This document shows, piece after piece, positions 43,794 to 54,583 of a DNA stretch of 64,000 nucleotides (its first letter is position 1; every line of letters begins with the position of its first letter). This DNA comes from Pontederia crassipes. Taxonomy: Eukaryota > Streptophyta > Magnoliopsida > Commelinales > Pontederiaceae. Made by a program: the position numbers and the translations under genes. The stretch lies in NCBI GenBank assembly GCA_030549335.1, contig CM060194.1:64384547-64448546 (forward strand), written 5' to 3'. The notes below the pieces were generated by a model. That model was given only the letters and a program-made list of their open reading frames with translations. It searched no databases and was not told the origin of the DNA.

Positions 43794-45100
43794 ATGCAGG
43801 ATTTAGACAATCAAGAAGAACATTATTAATCAGATCCTGAACCTGAAAGAAGATTCTTGAGGAGGAGAAGATTGCAAAGAATTGATGCTAGAAGAAGAAT
43901 TTTTGAAGAAGAATAAGAGGAAATCAACATGGCTGCACCAAGGACACTTAAGGATTGCTATTCTCCTAGTAATGTCAGAAATCAACAAGGGAATGGATTC
44001 CTAGCTCAAGCTGCCAATTTTGAAGTGAATCCAGCCTTGGTGACAATGATAAGGCAATACCAATTTGTTGGTTTAGGGAATGAGGATCCAACTTCACACT
44101 TGGATAATTTCAAGGAGATTTGCAGCACAGTTCATTTCAATAACACACCCATGGATGCTGTCTATATGAGGCTATTCTCTTTCTCATTCAAGGACAAAGC
44201 AAAGATATGGTACAAGACTCTCAAACCAGAAGAGATGGCTACTTGGGAATTCATAATTCAATTGTTTCTAGCTGAATTCTTCCCACCTAGCAAAACTTAT
44301 AATTATAGAGATCAGATTGTAAGGTTCTACCAATTGGATCAAGAGAATATATGTGATGCATGACAAAGACTCCAAGGCTTGTTGAGGGCATGTCCACATC
44401 ATGGCTTTGAGAAATGGCAACTTGTCAACTATTTTCACAAAGGATTGAATTACTCCAGCAAGGTTGCATTAGATACAGCTGCAGGAGGAATATTTGCATC
44501 AAGAAACATTAGTGAAGTCTACCAATTGATTGAAAACATGGCCAAGAACCACCATTTCCTTACACATGACAGGACAAGAAGGCCATCCAATGAAAATCAA
44601 GTCAATAACATTGTTGTCCAGATTGAAGAAGGATTGAAAAAGGCATTGGAGAACCTGAATTTGTCCACTAATGTAGGAAAGTCTTCAAATCAGAAATCAA
44701 GGTGTGATGTATGTGGAAACTAGGGCCATGTCACTGAGAGTTGCAACTTGATAATGCAGCAATATGAGCAATCCATAGATCAAGTCAATGCTTTGGGGAA
44801 TTATGGAGTCAAGCCACCTGCTAAATTCTATACTCCAGAGAATAGGAACCATCCCTACCTCTCCTACAAGGCCAATCACTATCAAGGGCCACCTATGCAG
44901 AATTCTAATTGGCAACCAAGATTTTGCCAAGGAATCAACTTCCACCATACCAGCCTCCACAAGTTCAAGTGCAAAGACCTCCTTTTGAGCAACCACCACC
45001 AACTCAACCTCCTCAATTCTCAAAAATAGAGGAGATACTGCAACAAATTCTGAAGAAGCAAGGCAATCAGGAGGAGGCAATCAGGAGGAGGCAATATTGA
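43794..45100 (+). pseudogene. gag of Athila element C
   Basis: ATG at 43794 (QDLDNQEEHY, stop, SDPEPERRFLRRRRLQRIDA, stop), then NFEVNPALVTMIRQYQFVGL, EDPTSHLDNFKEIC, RLFSFSFKDKAKIWYKTLKP, ACPHHGFEKWQLVNYFHKGL, LDTAAGGIFASR and a CCHC-type knuckle CDVCGN-stop-GHVTESC at about 44700-44745. A frameshift near 44930 precedes the Q/P-rich linker. In-frame stops: 43827, 43917, 44361 (TGA for the Trp of EAWERF) and 44721 (TAG, probably a former TGG). Capsid/nucleocapsid precursor. Confidence 0.88.
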
Positions 45101-46008
45101 AAATCAATTCTAGACTTGACACTATTGAGAACCAAGTTGCCCAGCAACCTAGCACCTCAGCTAGACCTCCCATATTCTTCCCTGGACAACTTGAATTGAA
45201 CCCCAAAGAGCAAGTCCAAGCTGTCCAGCACAGGAGTGGAAAAATTATAGAAGAACCAATGAAGAATGTTGAGGGAAATCCAGCTGAAATGAGCACAAGT
45301 TCAGGGCCTGCAGAAAAATCAAAAGAGGGGACTGTCTTGGAAAATCAGAGTCAACATCCTCATGGTGAAGTCAGGGCCAGAATTTCTGATAAGGTGCATT
45401 TCCCTAAAAGGCTAATCAAGGCAAGGTAGGACCAACAATATGGAAGATTTATTGAAATCTTGAAGAAATTGTATATCAATGTGCCATTTGTAGAGGCAAT
45501 TCAGGAGATGCCTTCATATGCTAAATTTTTGAAGGAGATCCTTACCAAGAAGAGAAGAATTATAGAACATGAGACCATTGCCTTGATTGAGGAAGCCTCT
45601 GCAATCATCCAAAATAAATTGCCTCCCAAGTTGAAAGATCCAGGAAGTTTCTCCATACCTTGTGAAATTGGAAATAGGAAGATTCAAAGGGCAATGTGTG
45701 ATTTGGGTGCATTAGTGAGTGTAATACCTCTTTCACTTTGTAGGAAGCTTGAAGTTAGAGATTTGAAGCCTACAAATATGTCTCTACAGCTAGCAGACAG
45801 ATCCATCAAGTACCCACATGAAATCATTGAGGACATACCCCTCAAAGTTGACAAATTTTATATACCAATAGACTTTGTGGTGTTGGACATGGATGAAGAT
45901 ATGAATACCCCTATTCTGCTTGGGAGGCCCTTTCTAGTCACTGCTGGGGCTGTGATAGATGTTAAGGAAGGGAGACTGACCTTCCAAATTGGGGAGGAGA
46001 AGATATAA
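45101..46008 (+). pseudogene. Aspartic protease region of Athila element C
   Basis: In frame with pol: RLDTIENQVAQQPSTSARPP, a linker, a stop at 45427, then VPFVEAIQEMPSYAKFLKEI, LPPKLKDPGSFSIPCEIGNR, the active site CDLGALVSVIPLSLCRKLEV at about 45694-45755, LQLADRSIKYPHEIIEDIPL and NTPILLGRPFLVTAGAVIDV. The DLGA active-site triad and ILLGRPFL are intact. It would process gag-pol. The TAA at 46006 ends the open block, but the frame continues into RT. Confidence 0.9.
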
Positions 46009-47370
46009 TTTAATTTGGCACAGGTTATCAGTAGACTAAATTTTTAGGAAAATGATTTTGAAGATGGGCAGCTAGATCAGGTTGTGGAGCAAGCTTCAGT
46101 AATAATACCCATTGAAGACCCATTGCAAATGTGCCTAATGTTTGATCATTTGAGAGAATTGGAGGACCCAAAGGCTAAAGCATATCAATCTGCATTGAAG
46201 TTATCCAAATCAGTGGGAAATTCTGAAATTCAGAGTGAAGTTCTACAAGTTATCACTGCTGAGCTCCAACCTAATTCAGCTCAAGAAAATTCTTCCAAAT
46301 TGGAACTCAAGCCTCTCCCTAGCAACCTCAAGTATGAATTCTTGGGAGAGAATTCAACATTTCATGTTATCATCAATGCCAATTTGCCTAAGGATCAAGT
46401 TGAAGAGTTGCTGAAAAGATTGAAGCTGTACAGGAAGGTAATAGGCTATTCTATTGAAGTCATTAAGGGGATAAATCCTACAATATGCATGCATAGGATA
46501 CCTATGGAGGACAACTTCAAGCCCTCCATTGAATGCCAAAGGAGACTCAACCCTGTCATGAAAGAAGTGGTCAAGAAGGAAGTGTTGAAGTTGCTGAATG
46601 CTAGAATTATATATTCCATTTCAGATAGTGAATGGGTCAGCCCAGTGCAAGTAGTGCCAAAGAAGGGAGGGATTACAGTAGTGAAGTCAGATTCAGATGA
46701 GTTGATATCCACCAGAATAGTTACATGGTAAAGAATGTGTATAGACTTCAGGAAGCTAAACAAAGCTACAAGAAAAGACCATTTCCCTCTCCCCTTTATT
46801 GACCAAATGTTAGAGAGGTTGGCAAGGCACTCCCACTTCTGTTATCTAGATGGATATTCAGGCTTCCTGCAGATTCCCATTCACCCTCAGGACCAGCACA
46901 AGACAACATTTACTTGTCCATATGGGACCTTTGCTTATAGGAGAATGCCCTTTGGTCTATGCAATGCACCTGCCACTTTCCAAAGGTGTATGATGTCTAT
47001 CTTCTCAGATTTTATTGAAGACATAATGGAAGTATTTATGGATAACTTTTCAGTATATGGAGATTCATTTGAAGCTTGCCTAGAAAATTTGACAAGGGTC
47101 CTACAAAGGTGCAGGGAATCAAATCTAATTTTGAATTGGGAGAAATGTCATTTCATGGTCCAGGAAGGGGTTGTTCTAGGACATATTGTGTCTAGTAGAG
47201 GAATTGAAATGGATAAGGCAAAGATTGAGGCAATTGAGAAGTTGCCACCCCCAAAGAATGTCAAGGCAGTTAGGAGCTTTTTGGGGGCATGCAGGCTTCT
47301 ACAGGAGGTTTATCAAAAACTTCTCAATGATAACCAAGCCTCTTACCAATTTGCTAGCCAAAGATATTGA
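46009..47370 (+). pseudogene. Reverse transcriptase of Athila element C
   Basis: The frame runs through two stops (46045, 46729): DPLQMCLMFDHLRELEDPKA, MKEVVKKEVLKLLNARIIYS, SEWVSPVQVVPKKGGITVV, then CIDFRKLNKATRKDHFPLPF, IDQMLERLARHSHFCYLDGY and FTCPYGTFAYRRMPFGLCNA. The catalytic box reads VFMDNFS at 47032-47052 where Athila RT has FMDDF, so the second metal-binding aspartate is Asn. [20 protein letters not shown] and SFLG follow. A one-base shift near 47285 moves the frame to the RNase H block. Confidence 0.92.
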
Positions 47371-47890
47371 GTTCAAATTTGATGAAGAATGCTTAAAGGC
47401 CTTTAACCACTTGAAGGAAGCTCTTATATCAGCCCATATTGTGCAACCCCCATATTGGACTTTACCTTTTGAAGTCATGTGTGATGCATCAGATCAGATT
47501 GTAGGGGCAGTGTTGGGGCAACCTAGGGAAAGGAAACACTATGTCATTTGCTATGCTAGCAAGACATTAGATGAGGCCCAAATAAACCATGCCACCACTG
47601 AGAAGGAGCTACTAGCTGTAGTATATGCATTTGACAAATTCAGGCCCTATCTGGTGGGATCAAAGGTGATTGTCTATACTGATCATCAAGCACTAAGGCA
47701 CTTAATCAGCAAGAAGGAATCAAAACCAAGGCTCATTAGATGGATTCTATTGCTACAAGAGTTTGATGTTGAAATCAGGGATAAAAGAGGTAGTGAAAAC
47801 TTAGTTGCTGATCATCTTTCCAGGATGGAGGGAGTCCAAGAATCTTCAATACTTCCTATCAACAGAAGAAAAAGTTCTTCCATGACTTGA
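47286..47890 (+). pseudogene. RNase H region of Athila element C
   Basis: After the frameshift: [100 protein letters not shown] and [10 protein letters not shown]. These are the connection and RNase H motifs of Ty3/gypsy pol. It is open for 200 codons and ends where another frame change leads to integrase. Confidence 0.92.
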
Positions 47891-49084
47891 AGGACTTCTA
47901 TTGGGATGATCCATTCCTATTCAAGAAGTCTCCTGATGGCATTTTTAGGAGGTGTGTACCAGAAGCGAAATTCCAATCAATTTTGTATGAATGACACTCA
48001 TCTCCATATGGTGGACATGGAGGTACTCAAAAGACTGCTGCCAAGGTTCTACAATCTGGTTTCTATTGGCCTTCCTTGTTCAAAGATGCTTATTTGTATG
48101 TGAAGAGTTGTGATGAATGTCAAAGGGCAGGTTCTTTTTCAAGGAGGAATGAAATGTCTTAGAATGGAATTTTAGATGTTGAAATCTTTGATGTGTGGGG
48201 CATTGATTACATGGGACCTTTTCCTAGCTCCTGTGGATACAAATTTATATTGCTTGCCGTTGACTATGTATCCAAATGGATAGAGGCAATTCCAACATCA
48301 ATTGCTGATTTCAGGGCTGTGATCAAGCTTTTCAAGGAGATAATCTTCCCAAGATTTGGAATCCCAAGGGTTGTCATAAGTGATGGAGGCAGCCATTTTA
48401 TTGAAAAGTGTTTTGAGAACCTCCTAAACAAGTATGGAGTCAAGCACAAGGTCTCAACTGCTTACCATCCTCAAACTAATGGATAAGCAGAGATATCTAA
48501 TAGGGAGATAAAAGCCATCCTAGAGAAAACAATTTCCGTGACTAGGAAAGATTGGAGTTTTAGACTAAATGAGGCACTTTGGGCATACTGGACAACATAT
48601 AAAACACCAATAGGTACCTCTCCCTACAAATTGGTTTATGAAAAAATATGTCATCTACCAATTGAGCTGAAACATAAATCCTATTGGGCAGTCAAGGCAC
48701 TCAATTTTGATATGCATGCTTGTGGACAAAAGAGGCTTCTACAAATTGATGAGTTGGATGAGATTAGGCTTAATGCCTATCATAATTCAAAATTCTACAA
48801 AGAGAGAACCAAAAGATGGCATGATAGCAGGATTCTAAAGAAGGATTTCAAAGTTGGAGACCTTGTACTGCTATTTAATTCCAGGCTCAAGTTATTCCCT
48901 GAAAAGTAGAAATCAAGATGGAGTGGGCCCTTCAAAATCCACAAGGTTTATCCTTTTGGGACTGTGGACCTTCTGAATGATAAGGATGATATATTCAAGG
49001 TCAATGGACAGAGGTTGAAGCTGTACAACCCCACAGTTCTGGATTCAGCAAAGGAGGTGCTGAATTTGCAAGATTTGCCTAGCT
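47875..49084 (+). pseudogene. Integrase of Athila element C
   Basis: The zinc-binding part is [20 protein letters not shown], a TGA (about 47992), YGGHGGTQKTAAKVLQSGFY and CDECQR. The core is [12 protein letters not shown] (first Asp), [20 protein letters not shown] (second Asp), AYHPQTNG, a stop at 48484 and SNREIKAIL (Glu). The tail is [60 protein letters not shown], a TAG at 48907, then KSRWSGPFKIHKVYPFG and a final stop after NLQDLPS. No chromodomain. The DDE residues are intact, but stops make it inactive. Confidence 0.9.
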
Positions 49085-50120
49085 GAATTGAAATGGAAAA
49101 TTGTCTAGCCTAAGACATTAAAGCAGGGCACTTCTTGGGAGGTAACACAAGTCATTTTCTATCTAATCTCTTCTGTTTTGCAAGAATAAGTCAAGGAGGA
49201 ATCAGATCAATCCACAAATTTTCATTTTAGGGAGTACCCTTACCCTTAACTTTGATTTTCCCACTGAAATCTCAACGACATCTGAATTACCATTCATATC
49301 AGCTATCCAAATCCTCCATTGCTGAATTTCAGTGAATTCCAATGCATTTCAGTGCATTACTAAATCTTGCATCCCAAAAATCTGATATTACAGTCTTTAT
49401 TGATATCCTCTGTTTCTCTGTAGGATTAGTTGCAACTCATGAAGAGTAGATCACCCAAAGCCTCTGGTTGAGATGCCAAAAGGATTCAATACCCAATTCC
49501 ATGAATTTGATACCCTCCCATCCCTCTCCCTTGCATTTACTTTCAACACTGGAGACAGTGTTGAGAATAAGCTTGAGGGAGAAATCTGGTGCTTTTCTAA
49601 CTTTTACACCATATTTTCAATCTGTTTTAATGTCCATATATCATTTTTCACCAGGTTATCATTGTTTTGACCAAGCTGTCATTAGTTCCACCCGGTTATC
49701 ACTAGTTATCACTATTCGAGTTTAATTCAAGTCTTGCCTTTATATTGACTCTAAAATGGGTGAAATACATTATATGACAGTTGGTACACTTCAATACCAA
49801 GTGACTAACTTGGCCATTAGTCTTCTTGCTTTAATTGACTCAATCATTCAGATGCATTTGGATTAAATTCAGCTGAAAATTTTCTTTTGTGGGTAACACT
49901 AGCCGACATTTATAGATTGAATTGATAATATATTATGTCTAGAGGGGAGTCAAGGTTCTTGCTACCATGTTAAATAGAAAAAACTTGACTTTTTGGACTA
50001 AAGGATCTAGACCTTACATTAGTTTGAACTATTGCTCACTTCATGAGCAGGATAGAAAAATGAGAAAAAGGAAAAGTAAAAAGTTGCATTTTGCATTGCA
50101 TGCATGCATAGAAAAAAAAA

Positions 50121-50286
50121 GAAGAGAGCAAAACTTTCAAAGGAATCTCTCTTCAATGCAATAAAGAAAAAAAAAATTAAGAGAGCAAAACTTCCATTGG
50201 AATCTCTCTTAAAGAAGGCAAAGAAAAAAAAAAGAGAAAAGAAAAAAATTTAGGAGAGCAAAACTTCCAAAGGAATATCTCCTAAA
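50121..50286 (+). repeat. Three tandem stem-loop units in the element C 3' region
   Basis: Units 50121-50154, 50177-50212 and 50249-50286 are separated by A-rich spacers. The stems are GAAGAGAG/CTCTCTTC, TTAAGAGAG/CTCTCTTAA and TTTAGGAGA/TCTCCTAAA, all perfect. The loops share CAAAACTTYCAAAGGAAT, itself able to fold (TTCC/GGAA). Stem bases differ between units but pairing is kept. Confidence 0.8.
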
Positions 50287-50649
50287 GAAAGCATGAATAA
50301 AAATCAGGCCTTGACCTGTTTACTTGCATTTCATGAATAAAAGTCAGGTGTTAAACCTGTTTAAGCAATGGAAAATCTATTCATAAAGAAATTTATAGTT
50401 TAACCTCTTTGTAGAGTTGACCACCCCTGAATTCCAACTTGTTATTGCTAGTACTTCTTTCATGGATTAAATTTGATTTAGCCTTTGTGATTCCCTAGCT
50501 AGAAATTGAGTTTTTAGAAAGAATGAAGTGTTGGCAAAGTGGGAAACTCATTGGACTAAAAATCAGCTGGTTTGAATTCATTTGTGGATTGTTAATTCAA
50601 ATTTGTCCTTAATTTTTGAATGTTTTGCTTGAGGACAAGCAAAAGGCTA

Positions 50650-50663
50650 AGCTTGGAGGAGTT
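50650..50663 (+). other. Polypurine tract of element C
   Basis: AGCTTGGAGGAGTT directly precedes TGATCACT of the 3' LTR and is identical to the tract of element A at 17782. Confidence 0.8.
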
Positions 50664-53449
50664 TGATCACTAGCTAATCACCATAGGCTTTTATCACATT
50701 TTAGATGCATTTCACCCATATCGAGCTCCTATTTTGCCTAACTTTTGGCCAAATATGCTTGGAATGCAATGATTGTAATAAGTAGTTGATCTTTCTCATT
50801 TTACACTTAATTCCATGTGCATAGAGGTTCTGAAATGCTAAAATCCATTAATATCTCAATTCTATGCCAAGTTATCATTTCTAGGGCAAGTTATCACTCC
50901 AAGTGTACAAGTTATTATTTTTCTATTTGAGCTGATTACCAATGATTATTCTGCCTTAAATCCTATGCCATCATGAATTAATCATATTTGGATGATCATA
51001 TTTCAACTTGTGCTAAGTTATCATTCCATTTCATTGGTTATCACTTTTGAATGTCAAGTTATCGTTTTAAGGGCAAAACTATCATTTCGATAGGCAAGGC
51101 TGTCAATTCTGCATAAAAACATTAGGCAATCATTATATTATTGACTTAACTCCTTGCTGCTCTGATTTGATCACATTTGGATAACTACAACTAAACTTAT
51201 GACAAGTTATCATTTTCAAGACATCAAGTTATCATTTTTGGCACCCAAGTAATCACTCTTATGAAATCTTATCCATATTTGATTTCTGACCTCAGTCACT
51301 TGTCATCCTAATTCATTTGATGTCTTCAATCCTTTGAACTACTCATATTTGAACATTTTCCATGAAATATGAAAAGTTATCATTCCAGGTCCCTAAAACT
51401 ATTATTTTTGATATGGGTTTTCATTCCTGCACAACACCAAATCCCATTTGATGTTTGAGCTGACAACTATCATTATCCTAATCCTTATTTGTTAAAATCC
51501 CATTTAAGAATTTTGATGTTTGCTGTTTTGGGTTTTGTAGCAGGGAAAATAGGTTGCAAAAAGGTGGGGGGACTACTGATTTTGCTGTCCAAAAAGCTGC
51601 TACAGCAGTTAGAATTTCAGGATCATCTGGACAGGTGGCTTACATCAAGGCTATGGAACATTCTAATGCTTATCTAAGGGTAATTAGAGGTCAAATATAA
51701 GTTGAAAACCCTAAGGAATCAAAAGGAGGCCGGCCATTGTGCAGAAGGGCTGGATTGGAGCTGAAGTGGAGCTGTTCTTGAGCTGAAGTAGCTGATTTTT
51801 GTCAACAGCCCTCATTCCAGGATTCTAACTTCTGTTCTTCACTCTATTTTGTATCTAAGTTTGTAATTATGAGGAGCTAAATCCTATGTCTCATAGGATA
51901 GGATAGTAGTCTAGGTTAATTGTGGATGGACTAAGGACAATTCTGATTTCCTAAATTGATATCAATTCTGTTTGCTAAAATTTGTATTGATATGAACCTG
52001 ATTCTTGTCATCGTAGGTCCTATTTGTATTTACAGCTGAGAAGTTGTCATTTGATCTAATCTTTATTCAGAAATGAATTAAGAACCAATGCCAAGTTTTC
52101 TGGATTCCATCTTGATTACAAATCTGATTTCCTGAATCTGATTTTTCCTGAATTCTGATTACTGAATTGCCCAAATCTATTTTCATCATTGTGGATCCCT
52201 AATTGATTTATAACTGAGAGGTTACTTATGGTTTCATTCTTGTTCAGAAATGAATCAAGAGGCAATGGTGTTTCCAAATTTATAATCCCTGATTTATTGT
52301 AAACTTTTGAATGCTGATTTCTGATTTTCCTTTGCTGATTTCCTAAATCTTTGGATTCTGATTTGCTGTTGTAAACCCTTGATCTCATCAAATCATTGAG
52401 AAGTGAATCCTAGGGATACTTTGTTGTTCAGAGATGAACCAAAGAGCAATGACAAATCTGAATTCCAATGAGTGATATGTGCTGAATTTCAAAGGTGCTG
52501 ATTTCTGAATTTTCTAATTGCTGAAATCCTGAAATTGTGGAACCTGACTTGTTATTGTTAAAGCCCTGATTTCATTAATCATTGAGAAGTGAATTTTAAG
52601 GTTTCCTTGCTGTTCAGAGATGAACCAAGGAGCAATTGTATGTGCTGAGTTCCCATATATGAATTAAGTGCTGATTTCATCCAACCCTTTAGTGAAAATG
52701 TGAATTTCATTTGAATTTGCAACTGAGAGGCTGATTTAAAATCCTCTTGTAGTTTAGAGATAAACCAAGGAGCATTTGCACTAATATTGGATTGATTTCA
52801 TCCCTGTTTACTTGATTGAAGCATTTCCCTCATTTTCAAAGTGTAATTGAATGTTATCATTTCAGATTTTACTACATTTCTGAAATTCAGCAAAGGACCA
52901 AATTTTGAGCTTAGTGTTGACTTGATTTCAATGAGGACCTTTTCTAATTCAACTTAGCTAATCAATCATATGAGGATATGATAATTAGTTCAGGGTTAAA
53001 TCAGCTGTGAAAACATAAATTATACAAGTTGAGTTAGATTTGAATTTTAATTGATAACTTGTTCCATTCCATCCATAATTAAGTTAGATGAACTCCAACC
53101 CCTAGGAGAACCTTCCTCATTGATAGCTTTGAGCTTCTAGTTTAGCATTTACCATTCAGTTTTGATAACTTTTCAAAAATCCAAAAAATAGTTATCATTT
53201 TAGCCATTTAAAGAAATCGATTTTCACTTTCTTTCAATTTCTTGGAATTTTGACTTTAGTTAAGGCTAATCTAGATTGTTTAGGGAGTCTTAGGCTTCAA
53301 ATCACTGTGGATACGATATTTGGGTAGATTACAATTGACCTGTATACTTGCAGTAGAAAGTGAATTAGGAAGTTGAATCAAAAATTGAAAAATCTGAAAT
53401 TTGATCCCAAAATTAGCAAGTTATCATTGCACCCTCAAAATCACTATCA
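50664..53449 (+). repeat. 3' LTR of Athila element C
   Basis: It is 2786 bp, from TGATCACTAGC to AATCACTATCA. It matches the 5' LTR throughout, with small indels (for example extra bases near 51725 and 53120). The right flank is GGAGGCG of the G-rich tract, so a GGAGG-type duplication is possible but cannot be placed because the left flank repeats the same word. Confidence 0.92.
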
Positions 53450-53765
53450 GGAGGCGTCGGAAGCAACAGAGGTAGAGGCATCGGTGGCGGAGGCGGAGGC
53501 AATAGAGGCAGAGGCGGAGGAGGCCGAAGGCATCAGCGGTGGAGGTGGAGGCAGAGGCAGCAGAGGCAGAGACGGAGGAGGCTGAAGGCGTCGGTGGCAG
53601 AGGGCGGCGGAGGCATCGGGCGTCGGGCGTCGGAGGAGTCGTTCGTCGACGTCGAGCATCGGGCGACGGGCGTCGGAGGAGTCAATCGTCGAAAGTCGGG
53701 CATCGAGTATCGGAGGTCAGGCGTCGGAGGTTGGGCGTCGGACGGTGGAAGGTAAAACAATAACA
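53450..53765 (+). repeat. G-rich purine tract of CACTA-1, right half
   Basis: GGCGGAGGC and AGAGGCAGAGG words, then GTCGGGCATCGG-type words (GGCGTCGG repeats, 53600-53745). It continues the tract cut at 40881 by element C. No credible protein. Confidence 0.75.
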
Positions 53766-54162
53766 GTGAAAATGAAGAAGAGGGGTTAGGGATTTAAGTA
53801 AATTTTTTAGTGTCTCCCAAGGACGCGACGCTACGTAGACGCAATGTAGGTTCCGCTTCTATCCAAATTCAGCTAGTGCAACACTATGGAGAAGCTAATG
53901 TGTCGCTAAGCTAATGTAGCGACACCATAGCATCGTAGGGGTGTCGCCATAGGTATAGTGTCCCACAAATGCGACACTAGTGAGATGCTAATTAAAAGTC
54001 TTTTTCAAATTTTCTAGTATGTATGTAATTTTATTTATCAATATAGCGTCTCATCTCATTGTGCCCCGTTCCAATTATTTTATTTCCTTCCGACAATCTA
54101 TCATATAAGTATATAAAATTATAAATCTATATGTATATGTGTCTATAACAAAATTGTGTGTG

Positions 54163-54207
<45 letters not shown>

Positions 54208-54583
54208 GCGTATGTATATGTCTACGTGTGGGAGATTAAGTATTATAAATCTATCATGTATGTATGTCTATATGTATTATAAATATATATGTGTATGTAT
54301 ATGTCTATACATGTGCGAGTCATATATAGATAATGTATATGTATTCGAAGTGAATATATGTGTATATGTTTATATGTGTGAGATTAAGTGATAATAATAT
54401 GTATATATGTACTTATTATATATAAGTATAAGTATATATGCATATTTATATGTCTATATGTACTCGATTAAGCGAGGGGGATAAAAAGTTGGCTAAGGAG
54501 GCGCAATACAGACGCTATTGAGTCGTTAGTTACATTTAGCGACCCCGTAGCGCCGAACTAGCGTCTAAAACTTGGACGCCAAT
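53766..54583. repeat. CACTA-1 right subterminal region and (TA)n microsatellite
   Basis: GCGACGCTA, GTGTCGC and GACGC words at 53815-53990 and 54505-54575. Between them is a (TA)n tract of about 40 bp (54164-54203) and ATGTATATGTCTATA-type simple repeats to 54460. No gene. Confidence 0.75.

Larger units (their letters stand above)
49085..50663 (+). other. 3' non-coding region of element C
   Basis: No env-like or other ORF is supportable. Features in order: GGGCACTTCTTGGGAGGTAA (49123-49142), a stretch I recall as conserved behind pol in Athila-type elements; AACACTGGAGACAGTGTT inverted repeat next to an internal purine tract ATAAGCTTGAGGGAG (49567-49581); a cluster of GGTTATCA words (49650-49715); a three-hairpin repeat (50121-50286); and GCTTGAGGACAAGC before the final purine tract. 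Confidence 0.65.
40882..53449 (+). mobile_element. Athila Ty3/gypsy element C, gag-pol bearing, inactive
   Basis: The LTRs are 40882-43615 and 50664-53449, very similar by eye. The order is LTR, tRNA-Asp primer site, gag, protease, RT, RNase H, integrase, long 3' region with purine tracts, LTR, which is the complete Athila gag-pol layout without an env-like ORF. Recent insertion is suggested by LTR similarity and a readable pol, but it has at least eight stops or frameshifts. It sits in the G-rich tract of CACTA-1, and its 5' LTR lacks the first 8 bases. Confidence 0.93.

Noticed and set aside
54158..54391. ORF of repeated Tyr-Ile residues
   Set aside because: Translation of a TA/TATG microsatellite.
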